DNA of 64,000 nucleotides from Bacillota bacterium (lineage in GTDB: Bacteria; Bacillota; Negativicutes; DSM-13327): assembly GCA_017889585.1 (NCBI GenBank), contig JAGFZX010000005.1:59951-123950 (forward strand). Direction: 5' to 3'. The notes beneath the pieces are model-generated. The model was not told where the DNA came from. It saw only the letters and a program-made list of their open reading frames with translations, and did no database searches. Of this stretch, positions 1 to 8,738 are shown piece by piece. Both the position numbers and the translations under genes were made by a program. The first letter of the stretch is position 1. The number at the start of each line of letters is the position of its first letter.

Positions 1-558
1 CGACCAACCAAACCTTCTGATGAATCCTGGATAAAGAACGCTGATTCAGCAGGTATGTGGCTTATGTGCGGTTCTTACGTGTCTGTTGATTACATTATTG
101 AATCGATTCCTCATGCTGAAGCCCATGGTCCATGCTACGCAGACTTGAAGGCTAAGTATACTCCGCCCTTTATGCCAGACCATGGAGATCCAGGTTGGAC
201 CATGGGTTGTGAGGCCGGTCATCAGGGGTATTCGGAATTTTTGATCTACTGGGATCAGCGCGAAGATACCAATCCAGTTGATCAGTTCTATGTAGAGACA
301 TCAAAAATGAACATTCGAGAAGGTTTCTACACCTCGTTACTCGGCTCTCACCAACCGCTGTACCTGACAGGACCAGCTTATGGACCCAACTATCATGATT
401 GGCTTCTAAAGTTAAAGAGCACATTAGATCCTAAATGGGTTTGCCATCCGCCGCTACCTATTTCCCATGACGTTTTTGTGGAAAAGGCAGAGTGGATGAA
501 ATCTGTGAAGACCTGGGAGACTCCTGAAGAATTTCCTATACCAAAGGGCAGGGGTTAA
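1..558 (+). CDS. Probable FAD-linked oxidase, C-terminal part (partial)
   Basis: The reading frame is open from the first base, so the gene starts upstream of the window and only about 185 C-terminal residues are visible. The end of the protein (GPNYHDWLLKLKSTLDP, about 40 residues before the stop) resembles the C-terminal cap of vanillyl-alcohol-oxidase/4-cresol-dehydrogenase type flavoproteins, where a conserved G-x-NYHD stretch and a K-x-x-LDP turn precede the end. The FAD-binding domain would lie outside the window, so the substrate cannot be inferred. No signal or membrane segment is seen in this part. A hairpin with a T-tract follows about 80 bases after the stop. The family assignment is by resemblance only; another oxidase is possible. 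Confidence 0.45.
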   Translation, partial: RPTKPSDESWIKNADSAGMWLMCGSYVSVDYIIESIPHAEAHGPCYADLKAKYTPPFMPDHGDPGWTMGCEAGHQGYSEFLIYWDQREDTNPVDQFYVETSKMNIREGFYTSLLGSHQPLYLTGPAYGPNYHDWLLKLKSTLDPKWVCHPPLPISHDVFVEKAEWMKSVKTWETPEEFPIPKGRG

Positions 559-638
559 AGTGAATACAGTGAAATAACTTATTCATTCACTATATTACAG
601 TAACTCAAATTGCTCCTAGTAATCAAATAGGGAGACAC

Positions 639-677
639 AAAAGAAGCCGTTAATTTTTCGGCTTCTTTTAGTTTTTT
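639..677 (+). terminator. Rho-independent terminator
   Basis: An 11-bp perfect stem (AAAAGAAGCCG at 639-649 with CGGCTTCTTTT at 659-669) is followed by a T-rich tract (672-677). It closes the partial oxidase gene upstream. Confidence 0.75.
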
Positions 678-770
678 ATAGTCTTCCTCAGTAGTAGCGC
701 AATTTGGATATTGACTCTCTGAATTTTTATTCTATAAATGGCATATAGTGAAAACAAGGTGGGATGCAAT

Positions 771-1061
771 GTGCTATTAATAGACGCGATAGGGCCGAAT
801 CAACTGGCCATTCTTTCTGCTTTGATTGCGATAGAGTTGTCTGAGGGTAAGACGATAAATGAAATAAATGTAATTGGTGATTTTCTGATTGCCATAGGGA
901 GTGTCATGACTACGATAGCTGCTCAACAGCAAAACCAGCAAGAAGGGCAACAAAATCAAGAGCAAAATCCCAACGCTCAAGAGCAACAAAGCTCTAATAT
1001 GCAAGCGCAGATCCAGCAGTTACAAGAGCAATTAGAAGAATTAAAAAAACGTATAGGGTAG
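771..1061 (+). CDS. Small Gln-rich protein of unknown function
   Basis: I do not recognise a family. The start chosen is GTG 771, because AAGGTGGG at 756-763 sits about 7 bases upstream; an in-frame ATG at 738 has no ribosome site. The product is 96 residues in three parts: a hydrophobic N-terminal half (about 1-50, including INVIGDFLIAIGSVMTTIAA), a Gln/Asn-rich linker (about 51-75) and a short C-terminal coiled coil (QIQQLQEQLEELKKRI). The layout suggests a small membrane-associated or self-assembling protein, but no function can be assigned. It stands alone, followed by its own terminator. Confidence 0.6.
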   Translation: MLLIDAIGPNQLAILSALIAIELSEGKTINEINVIGDFLIAIGSVMTTIAAQQQNQQEGQQNQEQNPNAQEQQSSNMQAQIQQLQEQLEELKKRIG

Positions 1062-1145
1062 ATCCTATTTAGGGGATGCTAGCCAATTTTTAAAGAATAA
1101 GTATAAAGAGTTTGATCATAGTCGTTATGATTAACTTTTGAGAGG

Positions 1146-1180
1146 AAAAATGCTATACTACAATGTATAGCATTTTTCAT
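1146..1180 (+). terminator. Rho-independent terminator
   Basis: A 13-bp perfect inverted repeat (AAAAATGCTATAC, 1146-1158, with GTATAGCATTTTT, 1165-1177) ends in a T-run. It lies between the Gln-rich protein gene and the exonuclease gene. Confidence 0.7.
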
Positions 1181-1247
1181 TAATGTAAAGAGATTCTAAT
1201 AAAAATGAGTATAGAAGGGGGGAAGGGCACCGTAGCGCCCAATCGTA

Positions 1248-1802
1248 ATGAATTTTGTTGCAATAGATTTTGAAACTGCCAACTCGAGTCGCTCAAGTGT
1301 ATGTAGTCTAGCGGCTGTAACTGTAGAAAATGGAAAAATTGTTCGTTCTGCCTATTCCTTAATCCGTCCCCCTGTGATGAAGTTTGATTACCGTAATATT
1401 GAGGTTCATGGAATTAACCCAGAAGATGTTATCAATAAGCCGACTTTTAATCAGTTATGGGAGCGGATATGCCCGCATCTTGAAAATAAAATAGTACTTG
1501 CTCATAATGCTGCTTTTGATATTAGTGTGCTGAGATGTATACTGCAAGAATACTCCTTACCAGTACCTAAATTTAAACATGCTTGTACAGTACAAATCGC
1601 AAAAAAAGCATGGCCAGGTGGGGAAAATTATAAGCTAAATACACTAGCCCAAAAGTTTCAGATAAATTTTGAACATCACAATGCCCTCCATGATGCTCGT
1701 ACCTGTGCCCAAATTGCTATACTTGCTGGGCGAGAGCTACAGGCAGATAATTTTTTACATTTGATGCACATGTTGAAACTAACAGTTAAAGATTTTGTAT
1801 AA
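1248..1802 (+). CDS. DnaQ-like 3'-5' exonuclease
   Basis: This 184-residue protein is a stand-alone exonuclease of the DnaQ/RNase T (DEDDh) superfamily, hydrolysing DNA or RNA 3' ends with two metal ions. All three Exo motifs are visible: Exo I with D7 and E9 (AIDFETAN), Exo II in LAHNAAFDISVL at about residues 84-95, and Exo III HNALHDART with the catalytic His and Asp near residues 144-149. It is much shorter than PolC and has no polymerase or helicase domain, so it is more likely a small repair or maturation exonuclease than replicative epsilon. ATG 1248 is the only usable start because a stop lies 15 bases upstream. The purine-rich AGGGGGGAAGG is more than 20 bases away, so the ribosome site is weak. 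It is a single gene ahead of the valS T-box. Confidence 0.8.
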   Translation: MNFVAIDFETANSSRSSVCSLAAVTVENGKIVRSAYSLIRPPVMKFDYRNIEVHGINPEDVINKPTFNQLWERICPHLENKIVLAHNAAFDISVLRCILQEYSLPVPKFKHACTVQIAKKAWPGGENYKLNTLAQKFQINFEHHNALHDARTCAQIAILAGRELQADNFLHLMHMLKLTVKDFV

Positions 1803-1832
1803 GAGTAAGGCGAGATGATTTTCCTCATAAAC

Positions 1833-1862
1833 TTGACAAGGACTGTATATTATTAGTATATT
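1833..1862 (+). promoter_or_regulatory. Promoter of the valS T-box transcript
   Basis: A perfect -35 box TTGACA (1833-1838) is followed after 18 bases by TATATT (1857-1862). The T-box leader starts just downstream. Confidence 0.6.
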
Positions 1863-1884
1863 ATACATATTATATTTTTACAGG

Positions 1885-2133
1885 CTATGATAGGAAGGAG
1901 TACGTTGTTACCGCCGTATAGAGAAGAGATCCGTGGCTGAAAGATCTCTCGGAGTGGAATAGCGGAAGGTAGTCTTTGAGCTGCGGTGCTGAACTGATAG
2001 TAGGTGTCGCCGGTATGCCCCGTTACGGCACTGGAGTCCGAATGGCTTTTTTAGGTGAGCTATTTTCGGTATAGTCAAGGTGGTACCACGAAAGTATGCT
2101 CTTTCGTCCTTACGAGGATGGAGGAGTTTTTTT
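1885..2133 (+). promoter_or_regulatory. T-box riboswitch controlling valS
   Basis: The leader has the typical order: a Stem I region with the AGAGAAGAGATCC/GGATCTCT-like arms, the conserved TTTGAGCTGCGG segment, the GTTACGGC...GAGTCCGAATGG linker, and the T-box core AAGGTGGTACCACG (2077-2090). Just before TTTGAGCTGC are GTA (1969-1971) and GTC (1972-1974). Both are valine codons, in keeping with a valine specifier. The terminator stem is CTCTTTCGTCC (2099-2109) with GGATGGAGGAG (2116-2126), followed by seven Ts; the T-box core forms the alternative antiterminator. Uncharged tRNA-Val is expected to stabilise read-through into valS. Confidence 0.93.
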
Positions 2134-2165
2134 ATTTTTACTTAACAAACTAGGAGGCGTTCATT

Positions 2166-4844
2166 TTGACGGAAAAAAATATTCCAACAGTATATGATCC
2201 ACAGGCAGTAGAAGAAAAATGGTATAAATATTGGGAAGATCATGGACTATTTCATGATGAAGTAAATAAGGGGAAAAAACCTTTTAGTATTGTGATTCCG
2301 CCACCAAATGTAACAGGACAGTTACATATGGGGCATGCTCTGGATAATGCTCTTCAAGATATCTTGATACGTTTTCGCCGGATGCAGGGTTACAATACCT
2401 TGTGGATGCCGGGAACTGACCATGCTGGTATAGCGACCCAAATAAAAGTTGAAGAAATGTTGGCTGAGGAAGGTATAACTCGTTATGATCTAGGCAGGGA
2501 GAAATTCATTGAAAAAGTTTGGGAATGGAAAGAACAATATGGGGACCGGATTATTAAACAGCTAAAAAGTTTGGGGGCTTCTTGTGATTGGCAGCGTGAG
2601 CGCTTTACCATGGATGAAGGCTGTTCTAAGGCAGTGCGGGAAGTTTTTGTGTCCTTGTATGAGAAAGGTCTTATTTATCAGGGACATCGTATTACAAATT
2701 GGTGCCCACGTTGTAATACTGCCTTAAGTGATATTGAAGTCGAGCATGAAGAAAAACCGGGCCATCTCTATCATGTGCGCTATCCAGTGGAAGGATGTGC
2801 GGGTGAGTACTTGAGTGTTGCAACCACTCGGCCGGAAACTATTTTGGGTGATACTGCAGTTGCTGTCAATCCAGAAGACGTGAGATACAGCCATCTAATT
2901 GGCAAGAATTTGATTCTTCCTTTGGTTGGACGCTGTATTCCAGTAATTGCTGATGAATATGTGGATAAGGATTTCGGTACTGGGGCAGTGAAAATTACTC
3001 CAGCCCATGATCCTAACGACTTTGAAATGGGACTGCGCCATAATTTGCCTCAAATTGTTGTAATTGCCAATAATGGCACTATGTCAGCAGATACAGGAAA
3101 ATATGCTGGCATGGATCGCTATGAGTGCCGCAAAGTATTAGTTGCTGATTTACAAGAACAAGGTTATTTGGTGAAAATAGATGATCATCAGCATGCAGTA
3201 GGTCATTGTCAACGTTGCACAACGGTTGTGGAGCCATTGGTTTCTAAACAATGGTTTGTGAAAATGCAGTCATTAGCTGATCCGGCTAAGGAAGCTGTGA
3301 CGAACGGGAAAATTCAGTTTGTACCTGAGCGGTTTACTAAAACATATATTAATTGGATGGATAATATTCGTGATTGGTGTATTTCACGGCAAATTTGGTG
3401 GGGTCATCGAATTCCTGCCTGGTATTGTGAGTGCGGTGCAACGATTGTGGCGCGGGAGGATCTGACTGCTTGCCCGACATGTGGCAGTCATAGTATTCAG
3501 CAAGATCCTGATGTTCTTGATACTTGGTTTAGTTCAGGGTTATGGCCTTTCTCCACCATGGGATGGCCGGAAGAAACGGATGAATTGCAACAGTTTTATC
3601 CTACTAGTGTATTAGTAACTGGTTATGATATTATTTTCTTCTGGGTGGCCAGAATGATTATGATGGGGCTGGAATTTAAGAAAGAAATTCCGTTTAAACA
3701 TGTATTCATCCATGGCTTGGTTCGTGATCCACAAGGGCGCAAAATGAGTAAATCCTTAGGGAATGGAATTGATCCTTTAGAAGTTATTGAGAAAAATGGT
3801 GCTGATACTCTGCGCTTCACCCTAGTGACAGGAAATACGCCTGGTAATGATATGCGCTTTTATTGGGAACGGGTAGAATCAAGCCGTAACTTTGCTAATA
3901 AGTTGTGGAATGCTTCCCGCTTTGTATTGATGAATTTGGAAGATGTAGATAATACTAGCTTATTAGATCAATATGGTAATCAGGCGAGGGAAAAGGAGAG
4001 CTTTACCTTAGCTGATAAATGGATTTTGAGCCGTTTTGCCAAAACTGTGAATGAAGTTACACGGAATTTGGAACGGTTTGAACTGGGAGAAGCAGCTCGT
4101 CTGTTATATGAATTTATTTGGAATGAGTATTGCGATTGGTATATCGAGATGGCCAAATCCAGATTGTACAATAAGGAAGATGTTTCAGCTAGAACAACTG
4201 CTCAGTATGTGTTATGGTATGTCCTGGAGAAGACTTTGAAACTATTGCATCCATTTATGCCGTTTATCACCGAGACTATTTGGCAGCATTTACCTCACGA
4301 GGGGCATAGCATTATGGTTTCTGATTGGCCGTCAGAGGAACCAGCCTTACTCGATGAGCAAGTCGAACAGCAAATGAACACGATTATGGATACAATTAAA
4401 GCCATTCGTAATATGCGGGCTGAAGTCAATGTACCACCAGGTAAAAAAAGTGAAGTTATTCTGCAAGTTGTTGCCAGTGAATTGCAGGCTGTATTCGAAA
4501 ATAATTTACAGTATTTAAAAACAATGGCAGCCGCTGAGCCAATTACATTGCTGGGTCCTGATGCGGGGAAACCTGAAAATGCCATGACGGCTGTGGTGAG
4601 CGGTGTGGAAATTTATATGCCGCTAAAAGGGTTGATTGATGTGGAGAAAGAAACAGCCCGTTTGAACAAAGAATTGACAGGGCTTGATAAAGAATTGGCG
4701 CGCATTGCTGGCAAACTTTCCAACGAAGGTTTTGTTGCTAAAGCTCCCCCAGAAGTCATTTCTAAGGAGAAAGCTAAGGCAGGAGAGTATCAAGAAAAAC
4801 AGGCCGCTATTCGAGAACGGCTGGTATATTTGGCAAGTTTATAA
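2166..4844 (+). CDS. valS: Valine--tRNA ligase
   Basis: Cytoplasmic class I aminoacyl-tRNA synthetase that charges tRNA-Val with valine. The 892 residues match the usual bacterial length. The nucleotide-binding signatures are HMGH (residues 54-57, after PPPNVTGQL) and KMSKS (526-530). Between them lies the CP1 editing domain, with [15 protein letters not shown] and Cys pairs that look like zinc knuckles (CPRC...; CECG...CPTCG). The C-terminus is a charged coiled coil typical of ValRS. The start is TTG 2166 behind AGGAGG at 2152-2157. Expression is under the T-box just upstream. A repeat element separates it from folC. Confidence 0.97.
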   Translation: MTEKNIPTVYDPQAVEEKWYKYWEDHGLFHDEVNKGKKPFSIVIPPPNVTGQLHMGHALDNALQDILIRFRRMQGYNTLWMPGTDHAGIATQIKVEEMLAEEGITRYDLGREKFIEKVWEWKEQYGDRIIKQLKSLGASCDWQRERFTMDEGCSKAVREVFVSLYEKGLIYQGHRITNWCPRCNTALSDIEVEHEEKPGHLYHVRYPVEGCAGEYLSVATTRPETILGDTAVAVNPEDVRYSHLIGKNLILPLVGRCIPVIADEYVDKDFGTGAVKITPAHDPNDFEMGLRHNLPQIVVIANNGTMSADTGKYAGMDRYECRKVLVADLQEQGYLVKIDDHQHAVGHCQRCTTVVEPLVSKQWFVKMQSLADPAKEAVTNGKIQFVPERFTKTYINWMDNIRDWCISRQIWWGHRIPAWYCECGATIVAREDLTACPTCGSHSIQQDPDVLDTWFSSGLWPFSTMGWPEETDELQQFYPTSVLVTGYDIIFFWVARMIMMGLEFKKEIPFKHVFIHGLVRDPQGRKMSKSLGNGIDPLEVIEKNGADTLRFTLVTGNTPGNDMRFYWERVESSRNFANKLWNASRFVLMNLEDVDNTSLLDQYGNQAREKESFTLADKWILSRFAKTVNEVTRNLERFELGEAARLLYEFIWNEYCDWYIEMAKSRLYNKEDVSARTTAQYVLWYVLEKTLKLLHPFMPFITETIWQHLPHEGHSIMVSDWPSEEPALLDEQVEQQMNTIMDTIKAIRNMRAEVNVPPGKKSEVILQVVASELQAVFENNLQYLKTMAAAEPITLLGPDAGKPENAMTAVVSGVEIYMPLKGLIDVEKETARLNKELTGLDKELARIAGKLSNEGFVAKAPPEVISKEKAKAGEYQEKQAAIRERLVYLASL

Positions 4845-4857
4845 GTGGAAAAGTAGA

Positions 4858-4981
4858 AAACCATACGTTTAAACACAAAGCCGCAAAGCCGCTATGCGGA
4901 CACAAAGAACACAAAGGGGATAGCAATTACTCTTTGCGTCCTTTGCGCTTCTTTGTGACCTTTGTGTTTAACGTGGTTTTA
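4858..4981. repeat. Dispersed CACAAAG/CTTTGTG hairpin repeat, copy 1
   Basis: About 120 bases between valS and folC can fold into one long hairpin. The left half is rich in CACAAAG and the right half in CTTTGTG/CTTTGCG, with GCCGCTATGCGG as a small internal palindrome and AACGTGGTTT at the right end. A clearly related sequence is found at 36185-36317 in the same orientation, again between two housekeeping genes. No open frame or T-tract is seen. Confidence 0.75.
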
Positions 4982-5040
4982 CCCTCTGCGGTTAAAAAGT
5001 GACGCGCTAGCATTTTTTTTACAAAAAGGATGTGAATATT

Positions 5041-6324
5041 ATGACATATGAGGAGTCATTGACGTATTTGGAAAATCTATGTAAGTTTGGTGTAAATATG
5101 GGCTTGGCGCGCATTGAGAAGCTGCTAGAGCTCATGGATCATCCAGAGAGACAGTTCAAAACCATTCATGTTACAGGTACGAATGGCAAGGGTTCAACAA
5201 CAGCTATGTTGGCGTCTATCTTGAAAGCTGCTGGGATAAAAACTGGTATGTATACCTCACCCCATCTATCTAACTATACGGAACGTATGATGATAGATGG
5301 CTTGGAAGCTTCTCCTTTGGAGTTTGCAAAAGCTGTCGAGTATACAAGTCAGTTTGTTGAAAAAATCGTCACTTTAGATTTAGGTCATCCCACAGAGTTT
5401 GAAGTATTAACAGCAGCTGCCTTTCATTATTTCGCAATATGCGGGGTGGAATATGCTGTTATTGAGGTAGGTCTAGGAGGCTTACTAGATTCTACTAATT
5501 TAATAGTGCCTGAGGTCGCCGTGATTACTAATGTTACTTTAGATCATATTGATAAATGTGGTAGTACCATCACTGAAATTGCCTATCACAAAGCTGGTAT
5601 TATTAAACAAGGGGTACCATTAGTAACCGCAGCTGAGGGAAAAGCTCTTGATGTGATTAGATATGTAGCTGAGAAAAAATCAGCTAAGATGTATACTTAT
5701 GGGCGGGAATTTTCGGCAAAATTTGCTGGACTTGTAGAGCATCGTCAGAAAGTAGCAATTGAAGCCCAAGGCCAAGATAATATAGGGACGTTCATTGTCA
5801 ATTTATTAGGTCATCATCAAGTTGATAATTGTGCAGTAGCGGTGATGACAGCATTGGTCTTAGCTGAAAAGGAACAACGAATAACCATGTCTGCCTTACA
5901 GAATGGGCTACTGCAGGTGTATTGGCCTGGAAGGTTCGAGGTCATCCCGGGTAAGCCAACCATCATTATTGATGGTGCTCATAATCAAGATGGAGCAAGA
6001 GGATTACGTAAAAATTTGAATGAATTCTATGCTAATAAAGAGATTGTTTTCTTGTTGGGTATTTTGCGAGATAAAGATGTAACAGCAATTGTTAGAGAAT
6101 TAATAGGAGCTATTGATAAAGTAGTGGTGGTAGCACCCATATCCCAGCGCGCAGGTCAGCCCCAGGATATTGCTAAGGAAATACAGGCTGCCCATGTAGA
6201 AACAGCAGAATCCATTAGTGAAGGCCTAGGGCAGGCTTATATGCTGGCAGGGGGGAATGGTGTGATTTGCATTGCTGGTTCTTTGTATTTAGTTGGAGCT
6301 GCACGGGAAATAATATGTAAGTAG
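5041..6324 (+). CDS. folC: Dihydrofolate synthase / folylpolyglutamate synthase
   Basis: Mur-ligase-family cytoplasmic enzyme that adds L-glutamate to dihydropteroate or tetrahydrofolate using ATP. The P-loop GTNGKGS is at residues 46-52, followed by MYTSPHL and the ERM segment. The central EVGLGGLLDSTN and DHIDKCGSTITEIAYHKAGII motifs supply Mg and carbamylated-Lys functions. The C-terminal domain starts with IIDGAHNQDGARGL. The length of 427 residues is typical. An in-frame GTG at 5032 is possible, but AAGGATGT (5026-5033) is spaced correctly for ATG 5041. It stands between the hairpin repeat and a membrane protein gene. Confidence 0.93.
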   Translation: MTYEESLTYLENLCKFGVNMGLARIEKLLELMDHPERQFKTIHVTGTNGKGSTTAMLASILKAAGIKTGMYTSPHLSNYTERMMIDGLEASPLEFAKAVEYTSQFVEKIVTLDLGHPTEFEVLTAAAFHYFAICGVEYAVIEVGLGGLLDSTNLIVPEVAVITNVTLDHIDKCGSTITEIAYHKAGIIKQGVPLVTAAEGKALDVIRYVAEKKSAKMYTYGREFSAKFAGLVEHRQKVAIEAQGQDNIGTFIVNLLGHHQVDNCAVAVMTALVLAEKEQRITMSALQNGLLQVYWPGRFEVIPGKPTIIIDGAHNQDGARGLRKNLNEFYANKEIVFLLGILRDKDVTAIVRELIGAIDKVVVVAPISQRAGQPQDIAKEIQAAHVETAESISEGLGQAYMLAGGNGVICIAGSLYLVGAAREIICK

Positions 6325-6432
6325 ACAAAAAAAATATTGTTAGATATAATGATGAAAAGTAGTTAATCTGGTAATTGTAATTTGGTAGCTATAATAGTAC
6401 TCAATTACAAATGCTATTAGACAGGTGAAATT

Positions 6433-7707
6433 GTGAATATATCATATAGAACAGCGCAAACTCAATACTATTTGGATTATTTAATTGAACACTGCATTTT
6501 GGCGGTGACCTTTTTTTTGCCACTATCTCTTAGTGTGAGTAGCGGATTTTTAGGGTTTGGCGCAGTGCTGTGGTTGGGAAAAATGATAGTGAAGGGGAGG
6601 TTTGATTTTAAGAGTACTCCTTTTGATGTAGGAATAGCATTATTGGTTTTATTATCAGCAACTTCTATATGGGCCTCACCTGATAGAGGATTTAGTTTTT
6701 ATAATTATTATAATTTGATGGGACGATATGTGTTAATTTACTATTTAGTTGTAAATAATATTAACTCGGCTACTCAGGTAAAAAAGATAATTTGGGTGAT
6801 GTTGACATCAGCAGCAATAGTTACATTATATGGATTTTATCAATATTTATTTGGTGCCAATATTTCGGCAAATGAGTGGGTTGATGGGCAACAGTTTCCT
6901 GATCTTAAGTTTAGAGTTTTTTCTACATTGGAGAACCCTAATTTATTGGCAGGTTTTTTAGTTACGATGATGTCCATAGGTGCTAGCATGGGGTACAAAA
7001 CGATTACGACTAAAGGTAGAGTGATATTATTCGGCCTAGTGGCGTTGTTTGGTGCTTGTTTGGTTCTTACCTATTCACGAGGGGCTTGGATAAGTTTATT
7101 AGCGGTGATTGTTGTATATGGTATGTTGTGTAATCGCAAAATTTTTTGGCTGCTCATTTTATTGCCAGTTGCTATGCTTTTTGGCCATGATGCAATTCTA
7201 GAACGAATTATGTCGATTATTAATCCTACTGATACTTCATCAACCCTCAGATTGGCATTGTGGGAAAGTACAATTGCCATGATTATGGATAAACCACTGC
7301 TAGGTATTGGTTGGGGATCCTATTGGCTAGTATATCCTGAATATGATTTTTTTCTAAATAATGCTAATGTTAAAATATTTCATGCCCATAACATGTATTT
7401 GAATATTGCTGCTGAAATTGGCATTCCAGGCTTGATCGCTTTTTTAACTATCATGTATGGACATGTCCGATTGGCATTGTCAGTGCTCAGTGGAGCATTT
7501 GAATCTTGGTCATCAGGATTAATGCTCGGAATTATAGCTGCAATTGGCGGTATTATTATCAATGGATTGACCGATTATGTAATGTTTAATATACAATTAT
7601 CAATGCTCTATTGGTTATTAAATGGAATCATTGTTATTGTATGGCAACAGAGTCATCAACGACAACATCAAACTAAGGTTTTTAAAAAATGTAATGTGAA
7701 AATGTAA
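6433..7707 (+). CDS. O-antigen ligase / Wzy-type polymerase family membrane protein
   Basis: A 424-residue integral membrane protein with about ten to twelve hydrophobic segments. It carries the hallmarks of the Wzy_C/O-antigen ligase family: a YSRGAWISLL stretch in the middle and a large extracytoplasmic loop containing LLGIGWGSYW and HAHNMYLNIAAEIGIPGL. Members join or polymerise undecaprenyl-linked glycans at the outer face of the inner membrane. The start is GTG 6433 behind AGGTGA. It is a solo gene far from the glycan cluster at 49-63 kb. Whether it serves LPS, an S-layer glycan or another polymer cannot be told. Confidence 0.82.
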   Translation: MNISYRTAQTQYYLDYLIEHCILAVTFFLPLSLSVSSGFLGFGAVLWLGKMIVKGRFDFKSTPFDVGIALLVLLSATSIWASPDRGFSFYNYYNLMGRYVLIYYLVVNNINSATQVKKIIWVMLTSAAIVTLYGFYQYLFGANISANEWVDGQQFPDLKFRVFSTLENPNLLAGFLVTMMSIGASMGYKTITTKGRVILFGLVALFGACLVLTYSRGAWISLLAVIVVYGMLCNRKIFWLLILLPVAMLFGHDAILERIMSIINPTDTSSTLRLALWESTIAMIMDKPLLGIGWGSYWLVYPEYDFFLNNANVKIFHAHNMYLNIAAEIGIPGLIAFLTIMYGHVRLALSVLSGAFESWSSGLMLGIIAAIGGIIINGLTDYVMFNIQLSMLYWLLNGIIVIVWQQSHQRQHQTKVFKKCNVKM

Positions 7708-7723
7708 CATTACATTTTTTAAA
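7681..7723 (+). terminator. Hairpin terminator overlapping the ligase gene end
   Basis: A 17-bp perfect inverted repeat (7681-7697 with 7707-7723, TTTAAAAAATGTAATGT arms) includes the stop codon of the O-antigen-ligase-like gene. The arms contain A and T runs, so it could terminate in both directions. Confidence 0.6.
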
Positions 7724-7938
7724 AATGTTCACATGCTAAGCATCAGGACAGAATGAGTTGAGTGAAAAATCATGTTTAATTGGTGAAATATAATGGGTGA
7801 AATATTTTGAATAAACGCAAAAAGGGGAAAAATCACGGTAGATATTTGCATGTATGGGAAATATGTGAAAATATTCTTGTATACATAGCTAAATTTATAT
7901 AAAATAAAAAAAAATATAGTTTTCAAGCAGGAGTTTTA

Positions 7939-7996
7939 AGGGTATGTGACAAATTGTACATTTAGGGTATGTGACAAATTGTACATACTATATAAT
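7939..7996 (+). promoter_or_regulatory. rex promoter with two tandem operator-like repeats
   Basis: Two identical 23-bp repeats (AGGGTATGTGACAAATTGTACAT) lie at 7939-7961 and 7964-7986 with a 25-bp period. Each contains the imperfect dyad TGTGACAAATTGTACA. The second copy runs into TATAAT (7991-7996) and covers the -35 position. This is the layout expected for repression. Rex autoregulation is an obvious candidate, although the dyad is also CRP/FNR-like. The leader from here to the rex start holds no gene. Confidence 0.6.
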
Positions 7997-8057
7997 AGTA
8001 AAAGTCACAAAAGTAAGACATGCCTTTTGCTCCTGTCATTTAGAGGAGGAGTTTACG

Positions 8058-8708
8058 TTGAAAAATAGTTATGAAAAAAATGTAATTTCTAAGGCCACCA
8101 TAGACCGTCTGCCATTATATTTCCGGACTCTTAGACTAAGTCAAGTCGAGGGAATAGAGATTATTTCATCTGAAGAACTTGGACAGCGTCTAGGAATTAC
8201 TCCTGAACAAATTCGTAAAGATTTGGCATCATTTGGGCAATTCGGAAAAAAAGGTGTAGGTTACTACATAAAGGAACTTATTTCCAATGTAGGGAAAATA
8301 CTGGGACTGGATAATCATTGGCATATTGCCGTGATTGGTGTAGGACATTTGGGCTGGGCATTAGCGCATTCTCGTAATTTTGATTCCCTTGGTTTTAAAT
8401 TAGTAGCCATGTTTGATACTGATCCCAATAAAATTGGGCAATGTATAAAAGGTGTAGAAGTTTTAAGCTTAGAGTGTTTAAAAGAGGTGATGCAGGAGCA
8501 AACTATTCATATTGGAATTATTACCGTACCGGAATTTTATGCCCAAGGGGTAGCTGATAAATTAGTTGCCGCAGGGGTACGTGGTATATGGAATTTTGCC
8601 CCGATGAAAATTAATGTACCTGATACTGTTCGCGTTATAAATGAAGACTTGTCAGTAGGACTCAGTAGTTTATCTTTCTATTTGGCTAGACAGACAGAGA
8701 TAGACTAA
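8058..8708 (+). CDS. rex: Redox-sensing transcriptional repressor Rex
   Basis: Rex binds DNA when NAD+ is high and lets go when NADH accumulates, tuning fermentation and respiratory genes. The N-terminal winged helix spans about residues 10-75 and includes TIDRLPLYFRTL and ITPEQIRKDLASFGQFGKKGVGY. The NAD(H) Rossmann domain starts with VIGVGHLGWAL (GxGxxG at 94-99). The start is TTG 8058, because GAGGAGGA (8043-8050) is correctly placed. The frame stays open back to 7971, but that would run through the promoter -10 box. The resulting 216 residues are normal for the family. It directly precedes the propionate-pathway genes. Confidence 0.95.
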   Translation: MKNSYEKNVISKATIDRLPLYFRTLRLSQVEGIEIISSEELGQRLGITPEQIRKDLASFGQFGKKGVGYYIKELISNVGKILGLDNHWHIAVIGVGHLGWALAHSRNFDSLGFKLVAMFDTDPNKIGQCIKGVEVLSLECLKEVMQEQTIHIGIITVPEFYAQGVADKLVAAGVRGIWNFAPMKINVPDTVRVINEDLSVGLSSLSFYLARQTEID

Positions 8709-8738
8709 TTACACAGATGTTTGGAGGAAAGTGTTAAA

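Noticed and set aside
7939..7986. CRISPR-like direct repeats
   Set aside because: Only two repeats with a 2-base spacer, overlapping a promoter, and no cas genes; regulatory repeats fit better.
7971..8057. N-terminal extension of rex by 29 codons
   Set aside because: It would start inside the tandem operator repeats and include the TATAAT -10 box; TTG 8058 has a perfect ribosome site and gives the normal Rex length.
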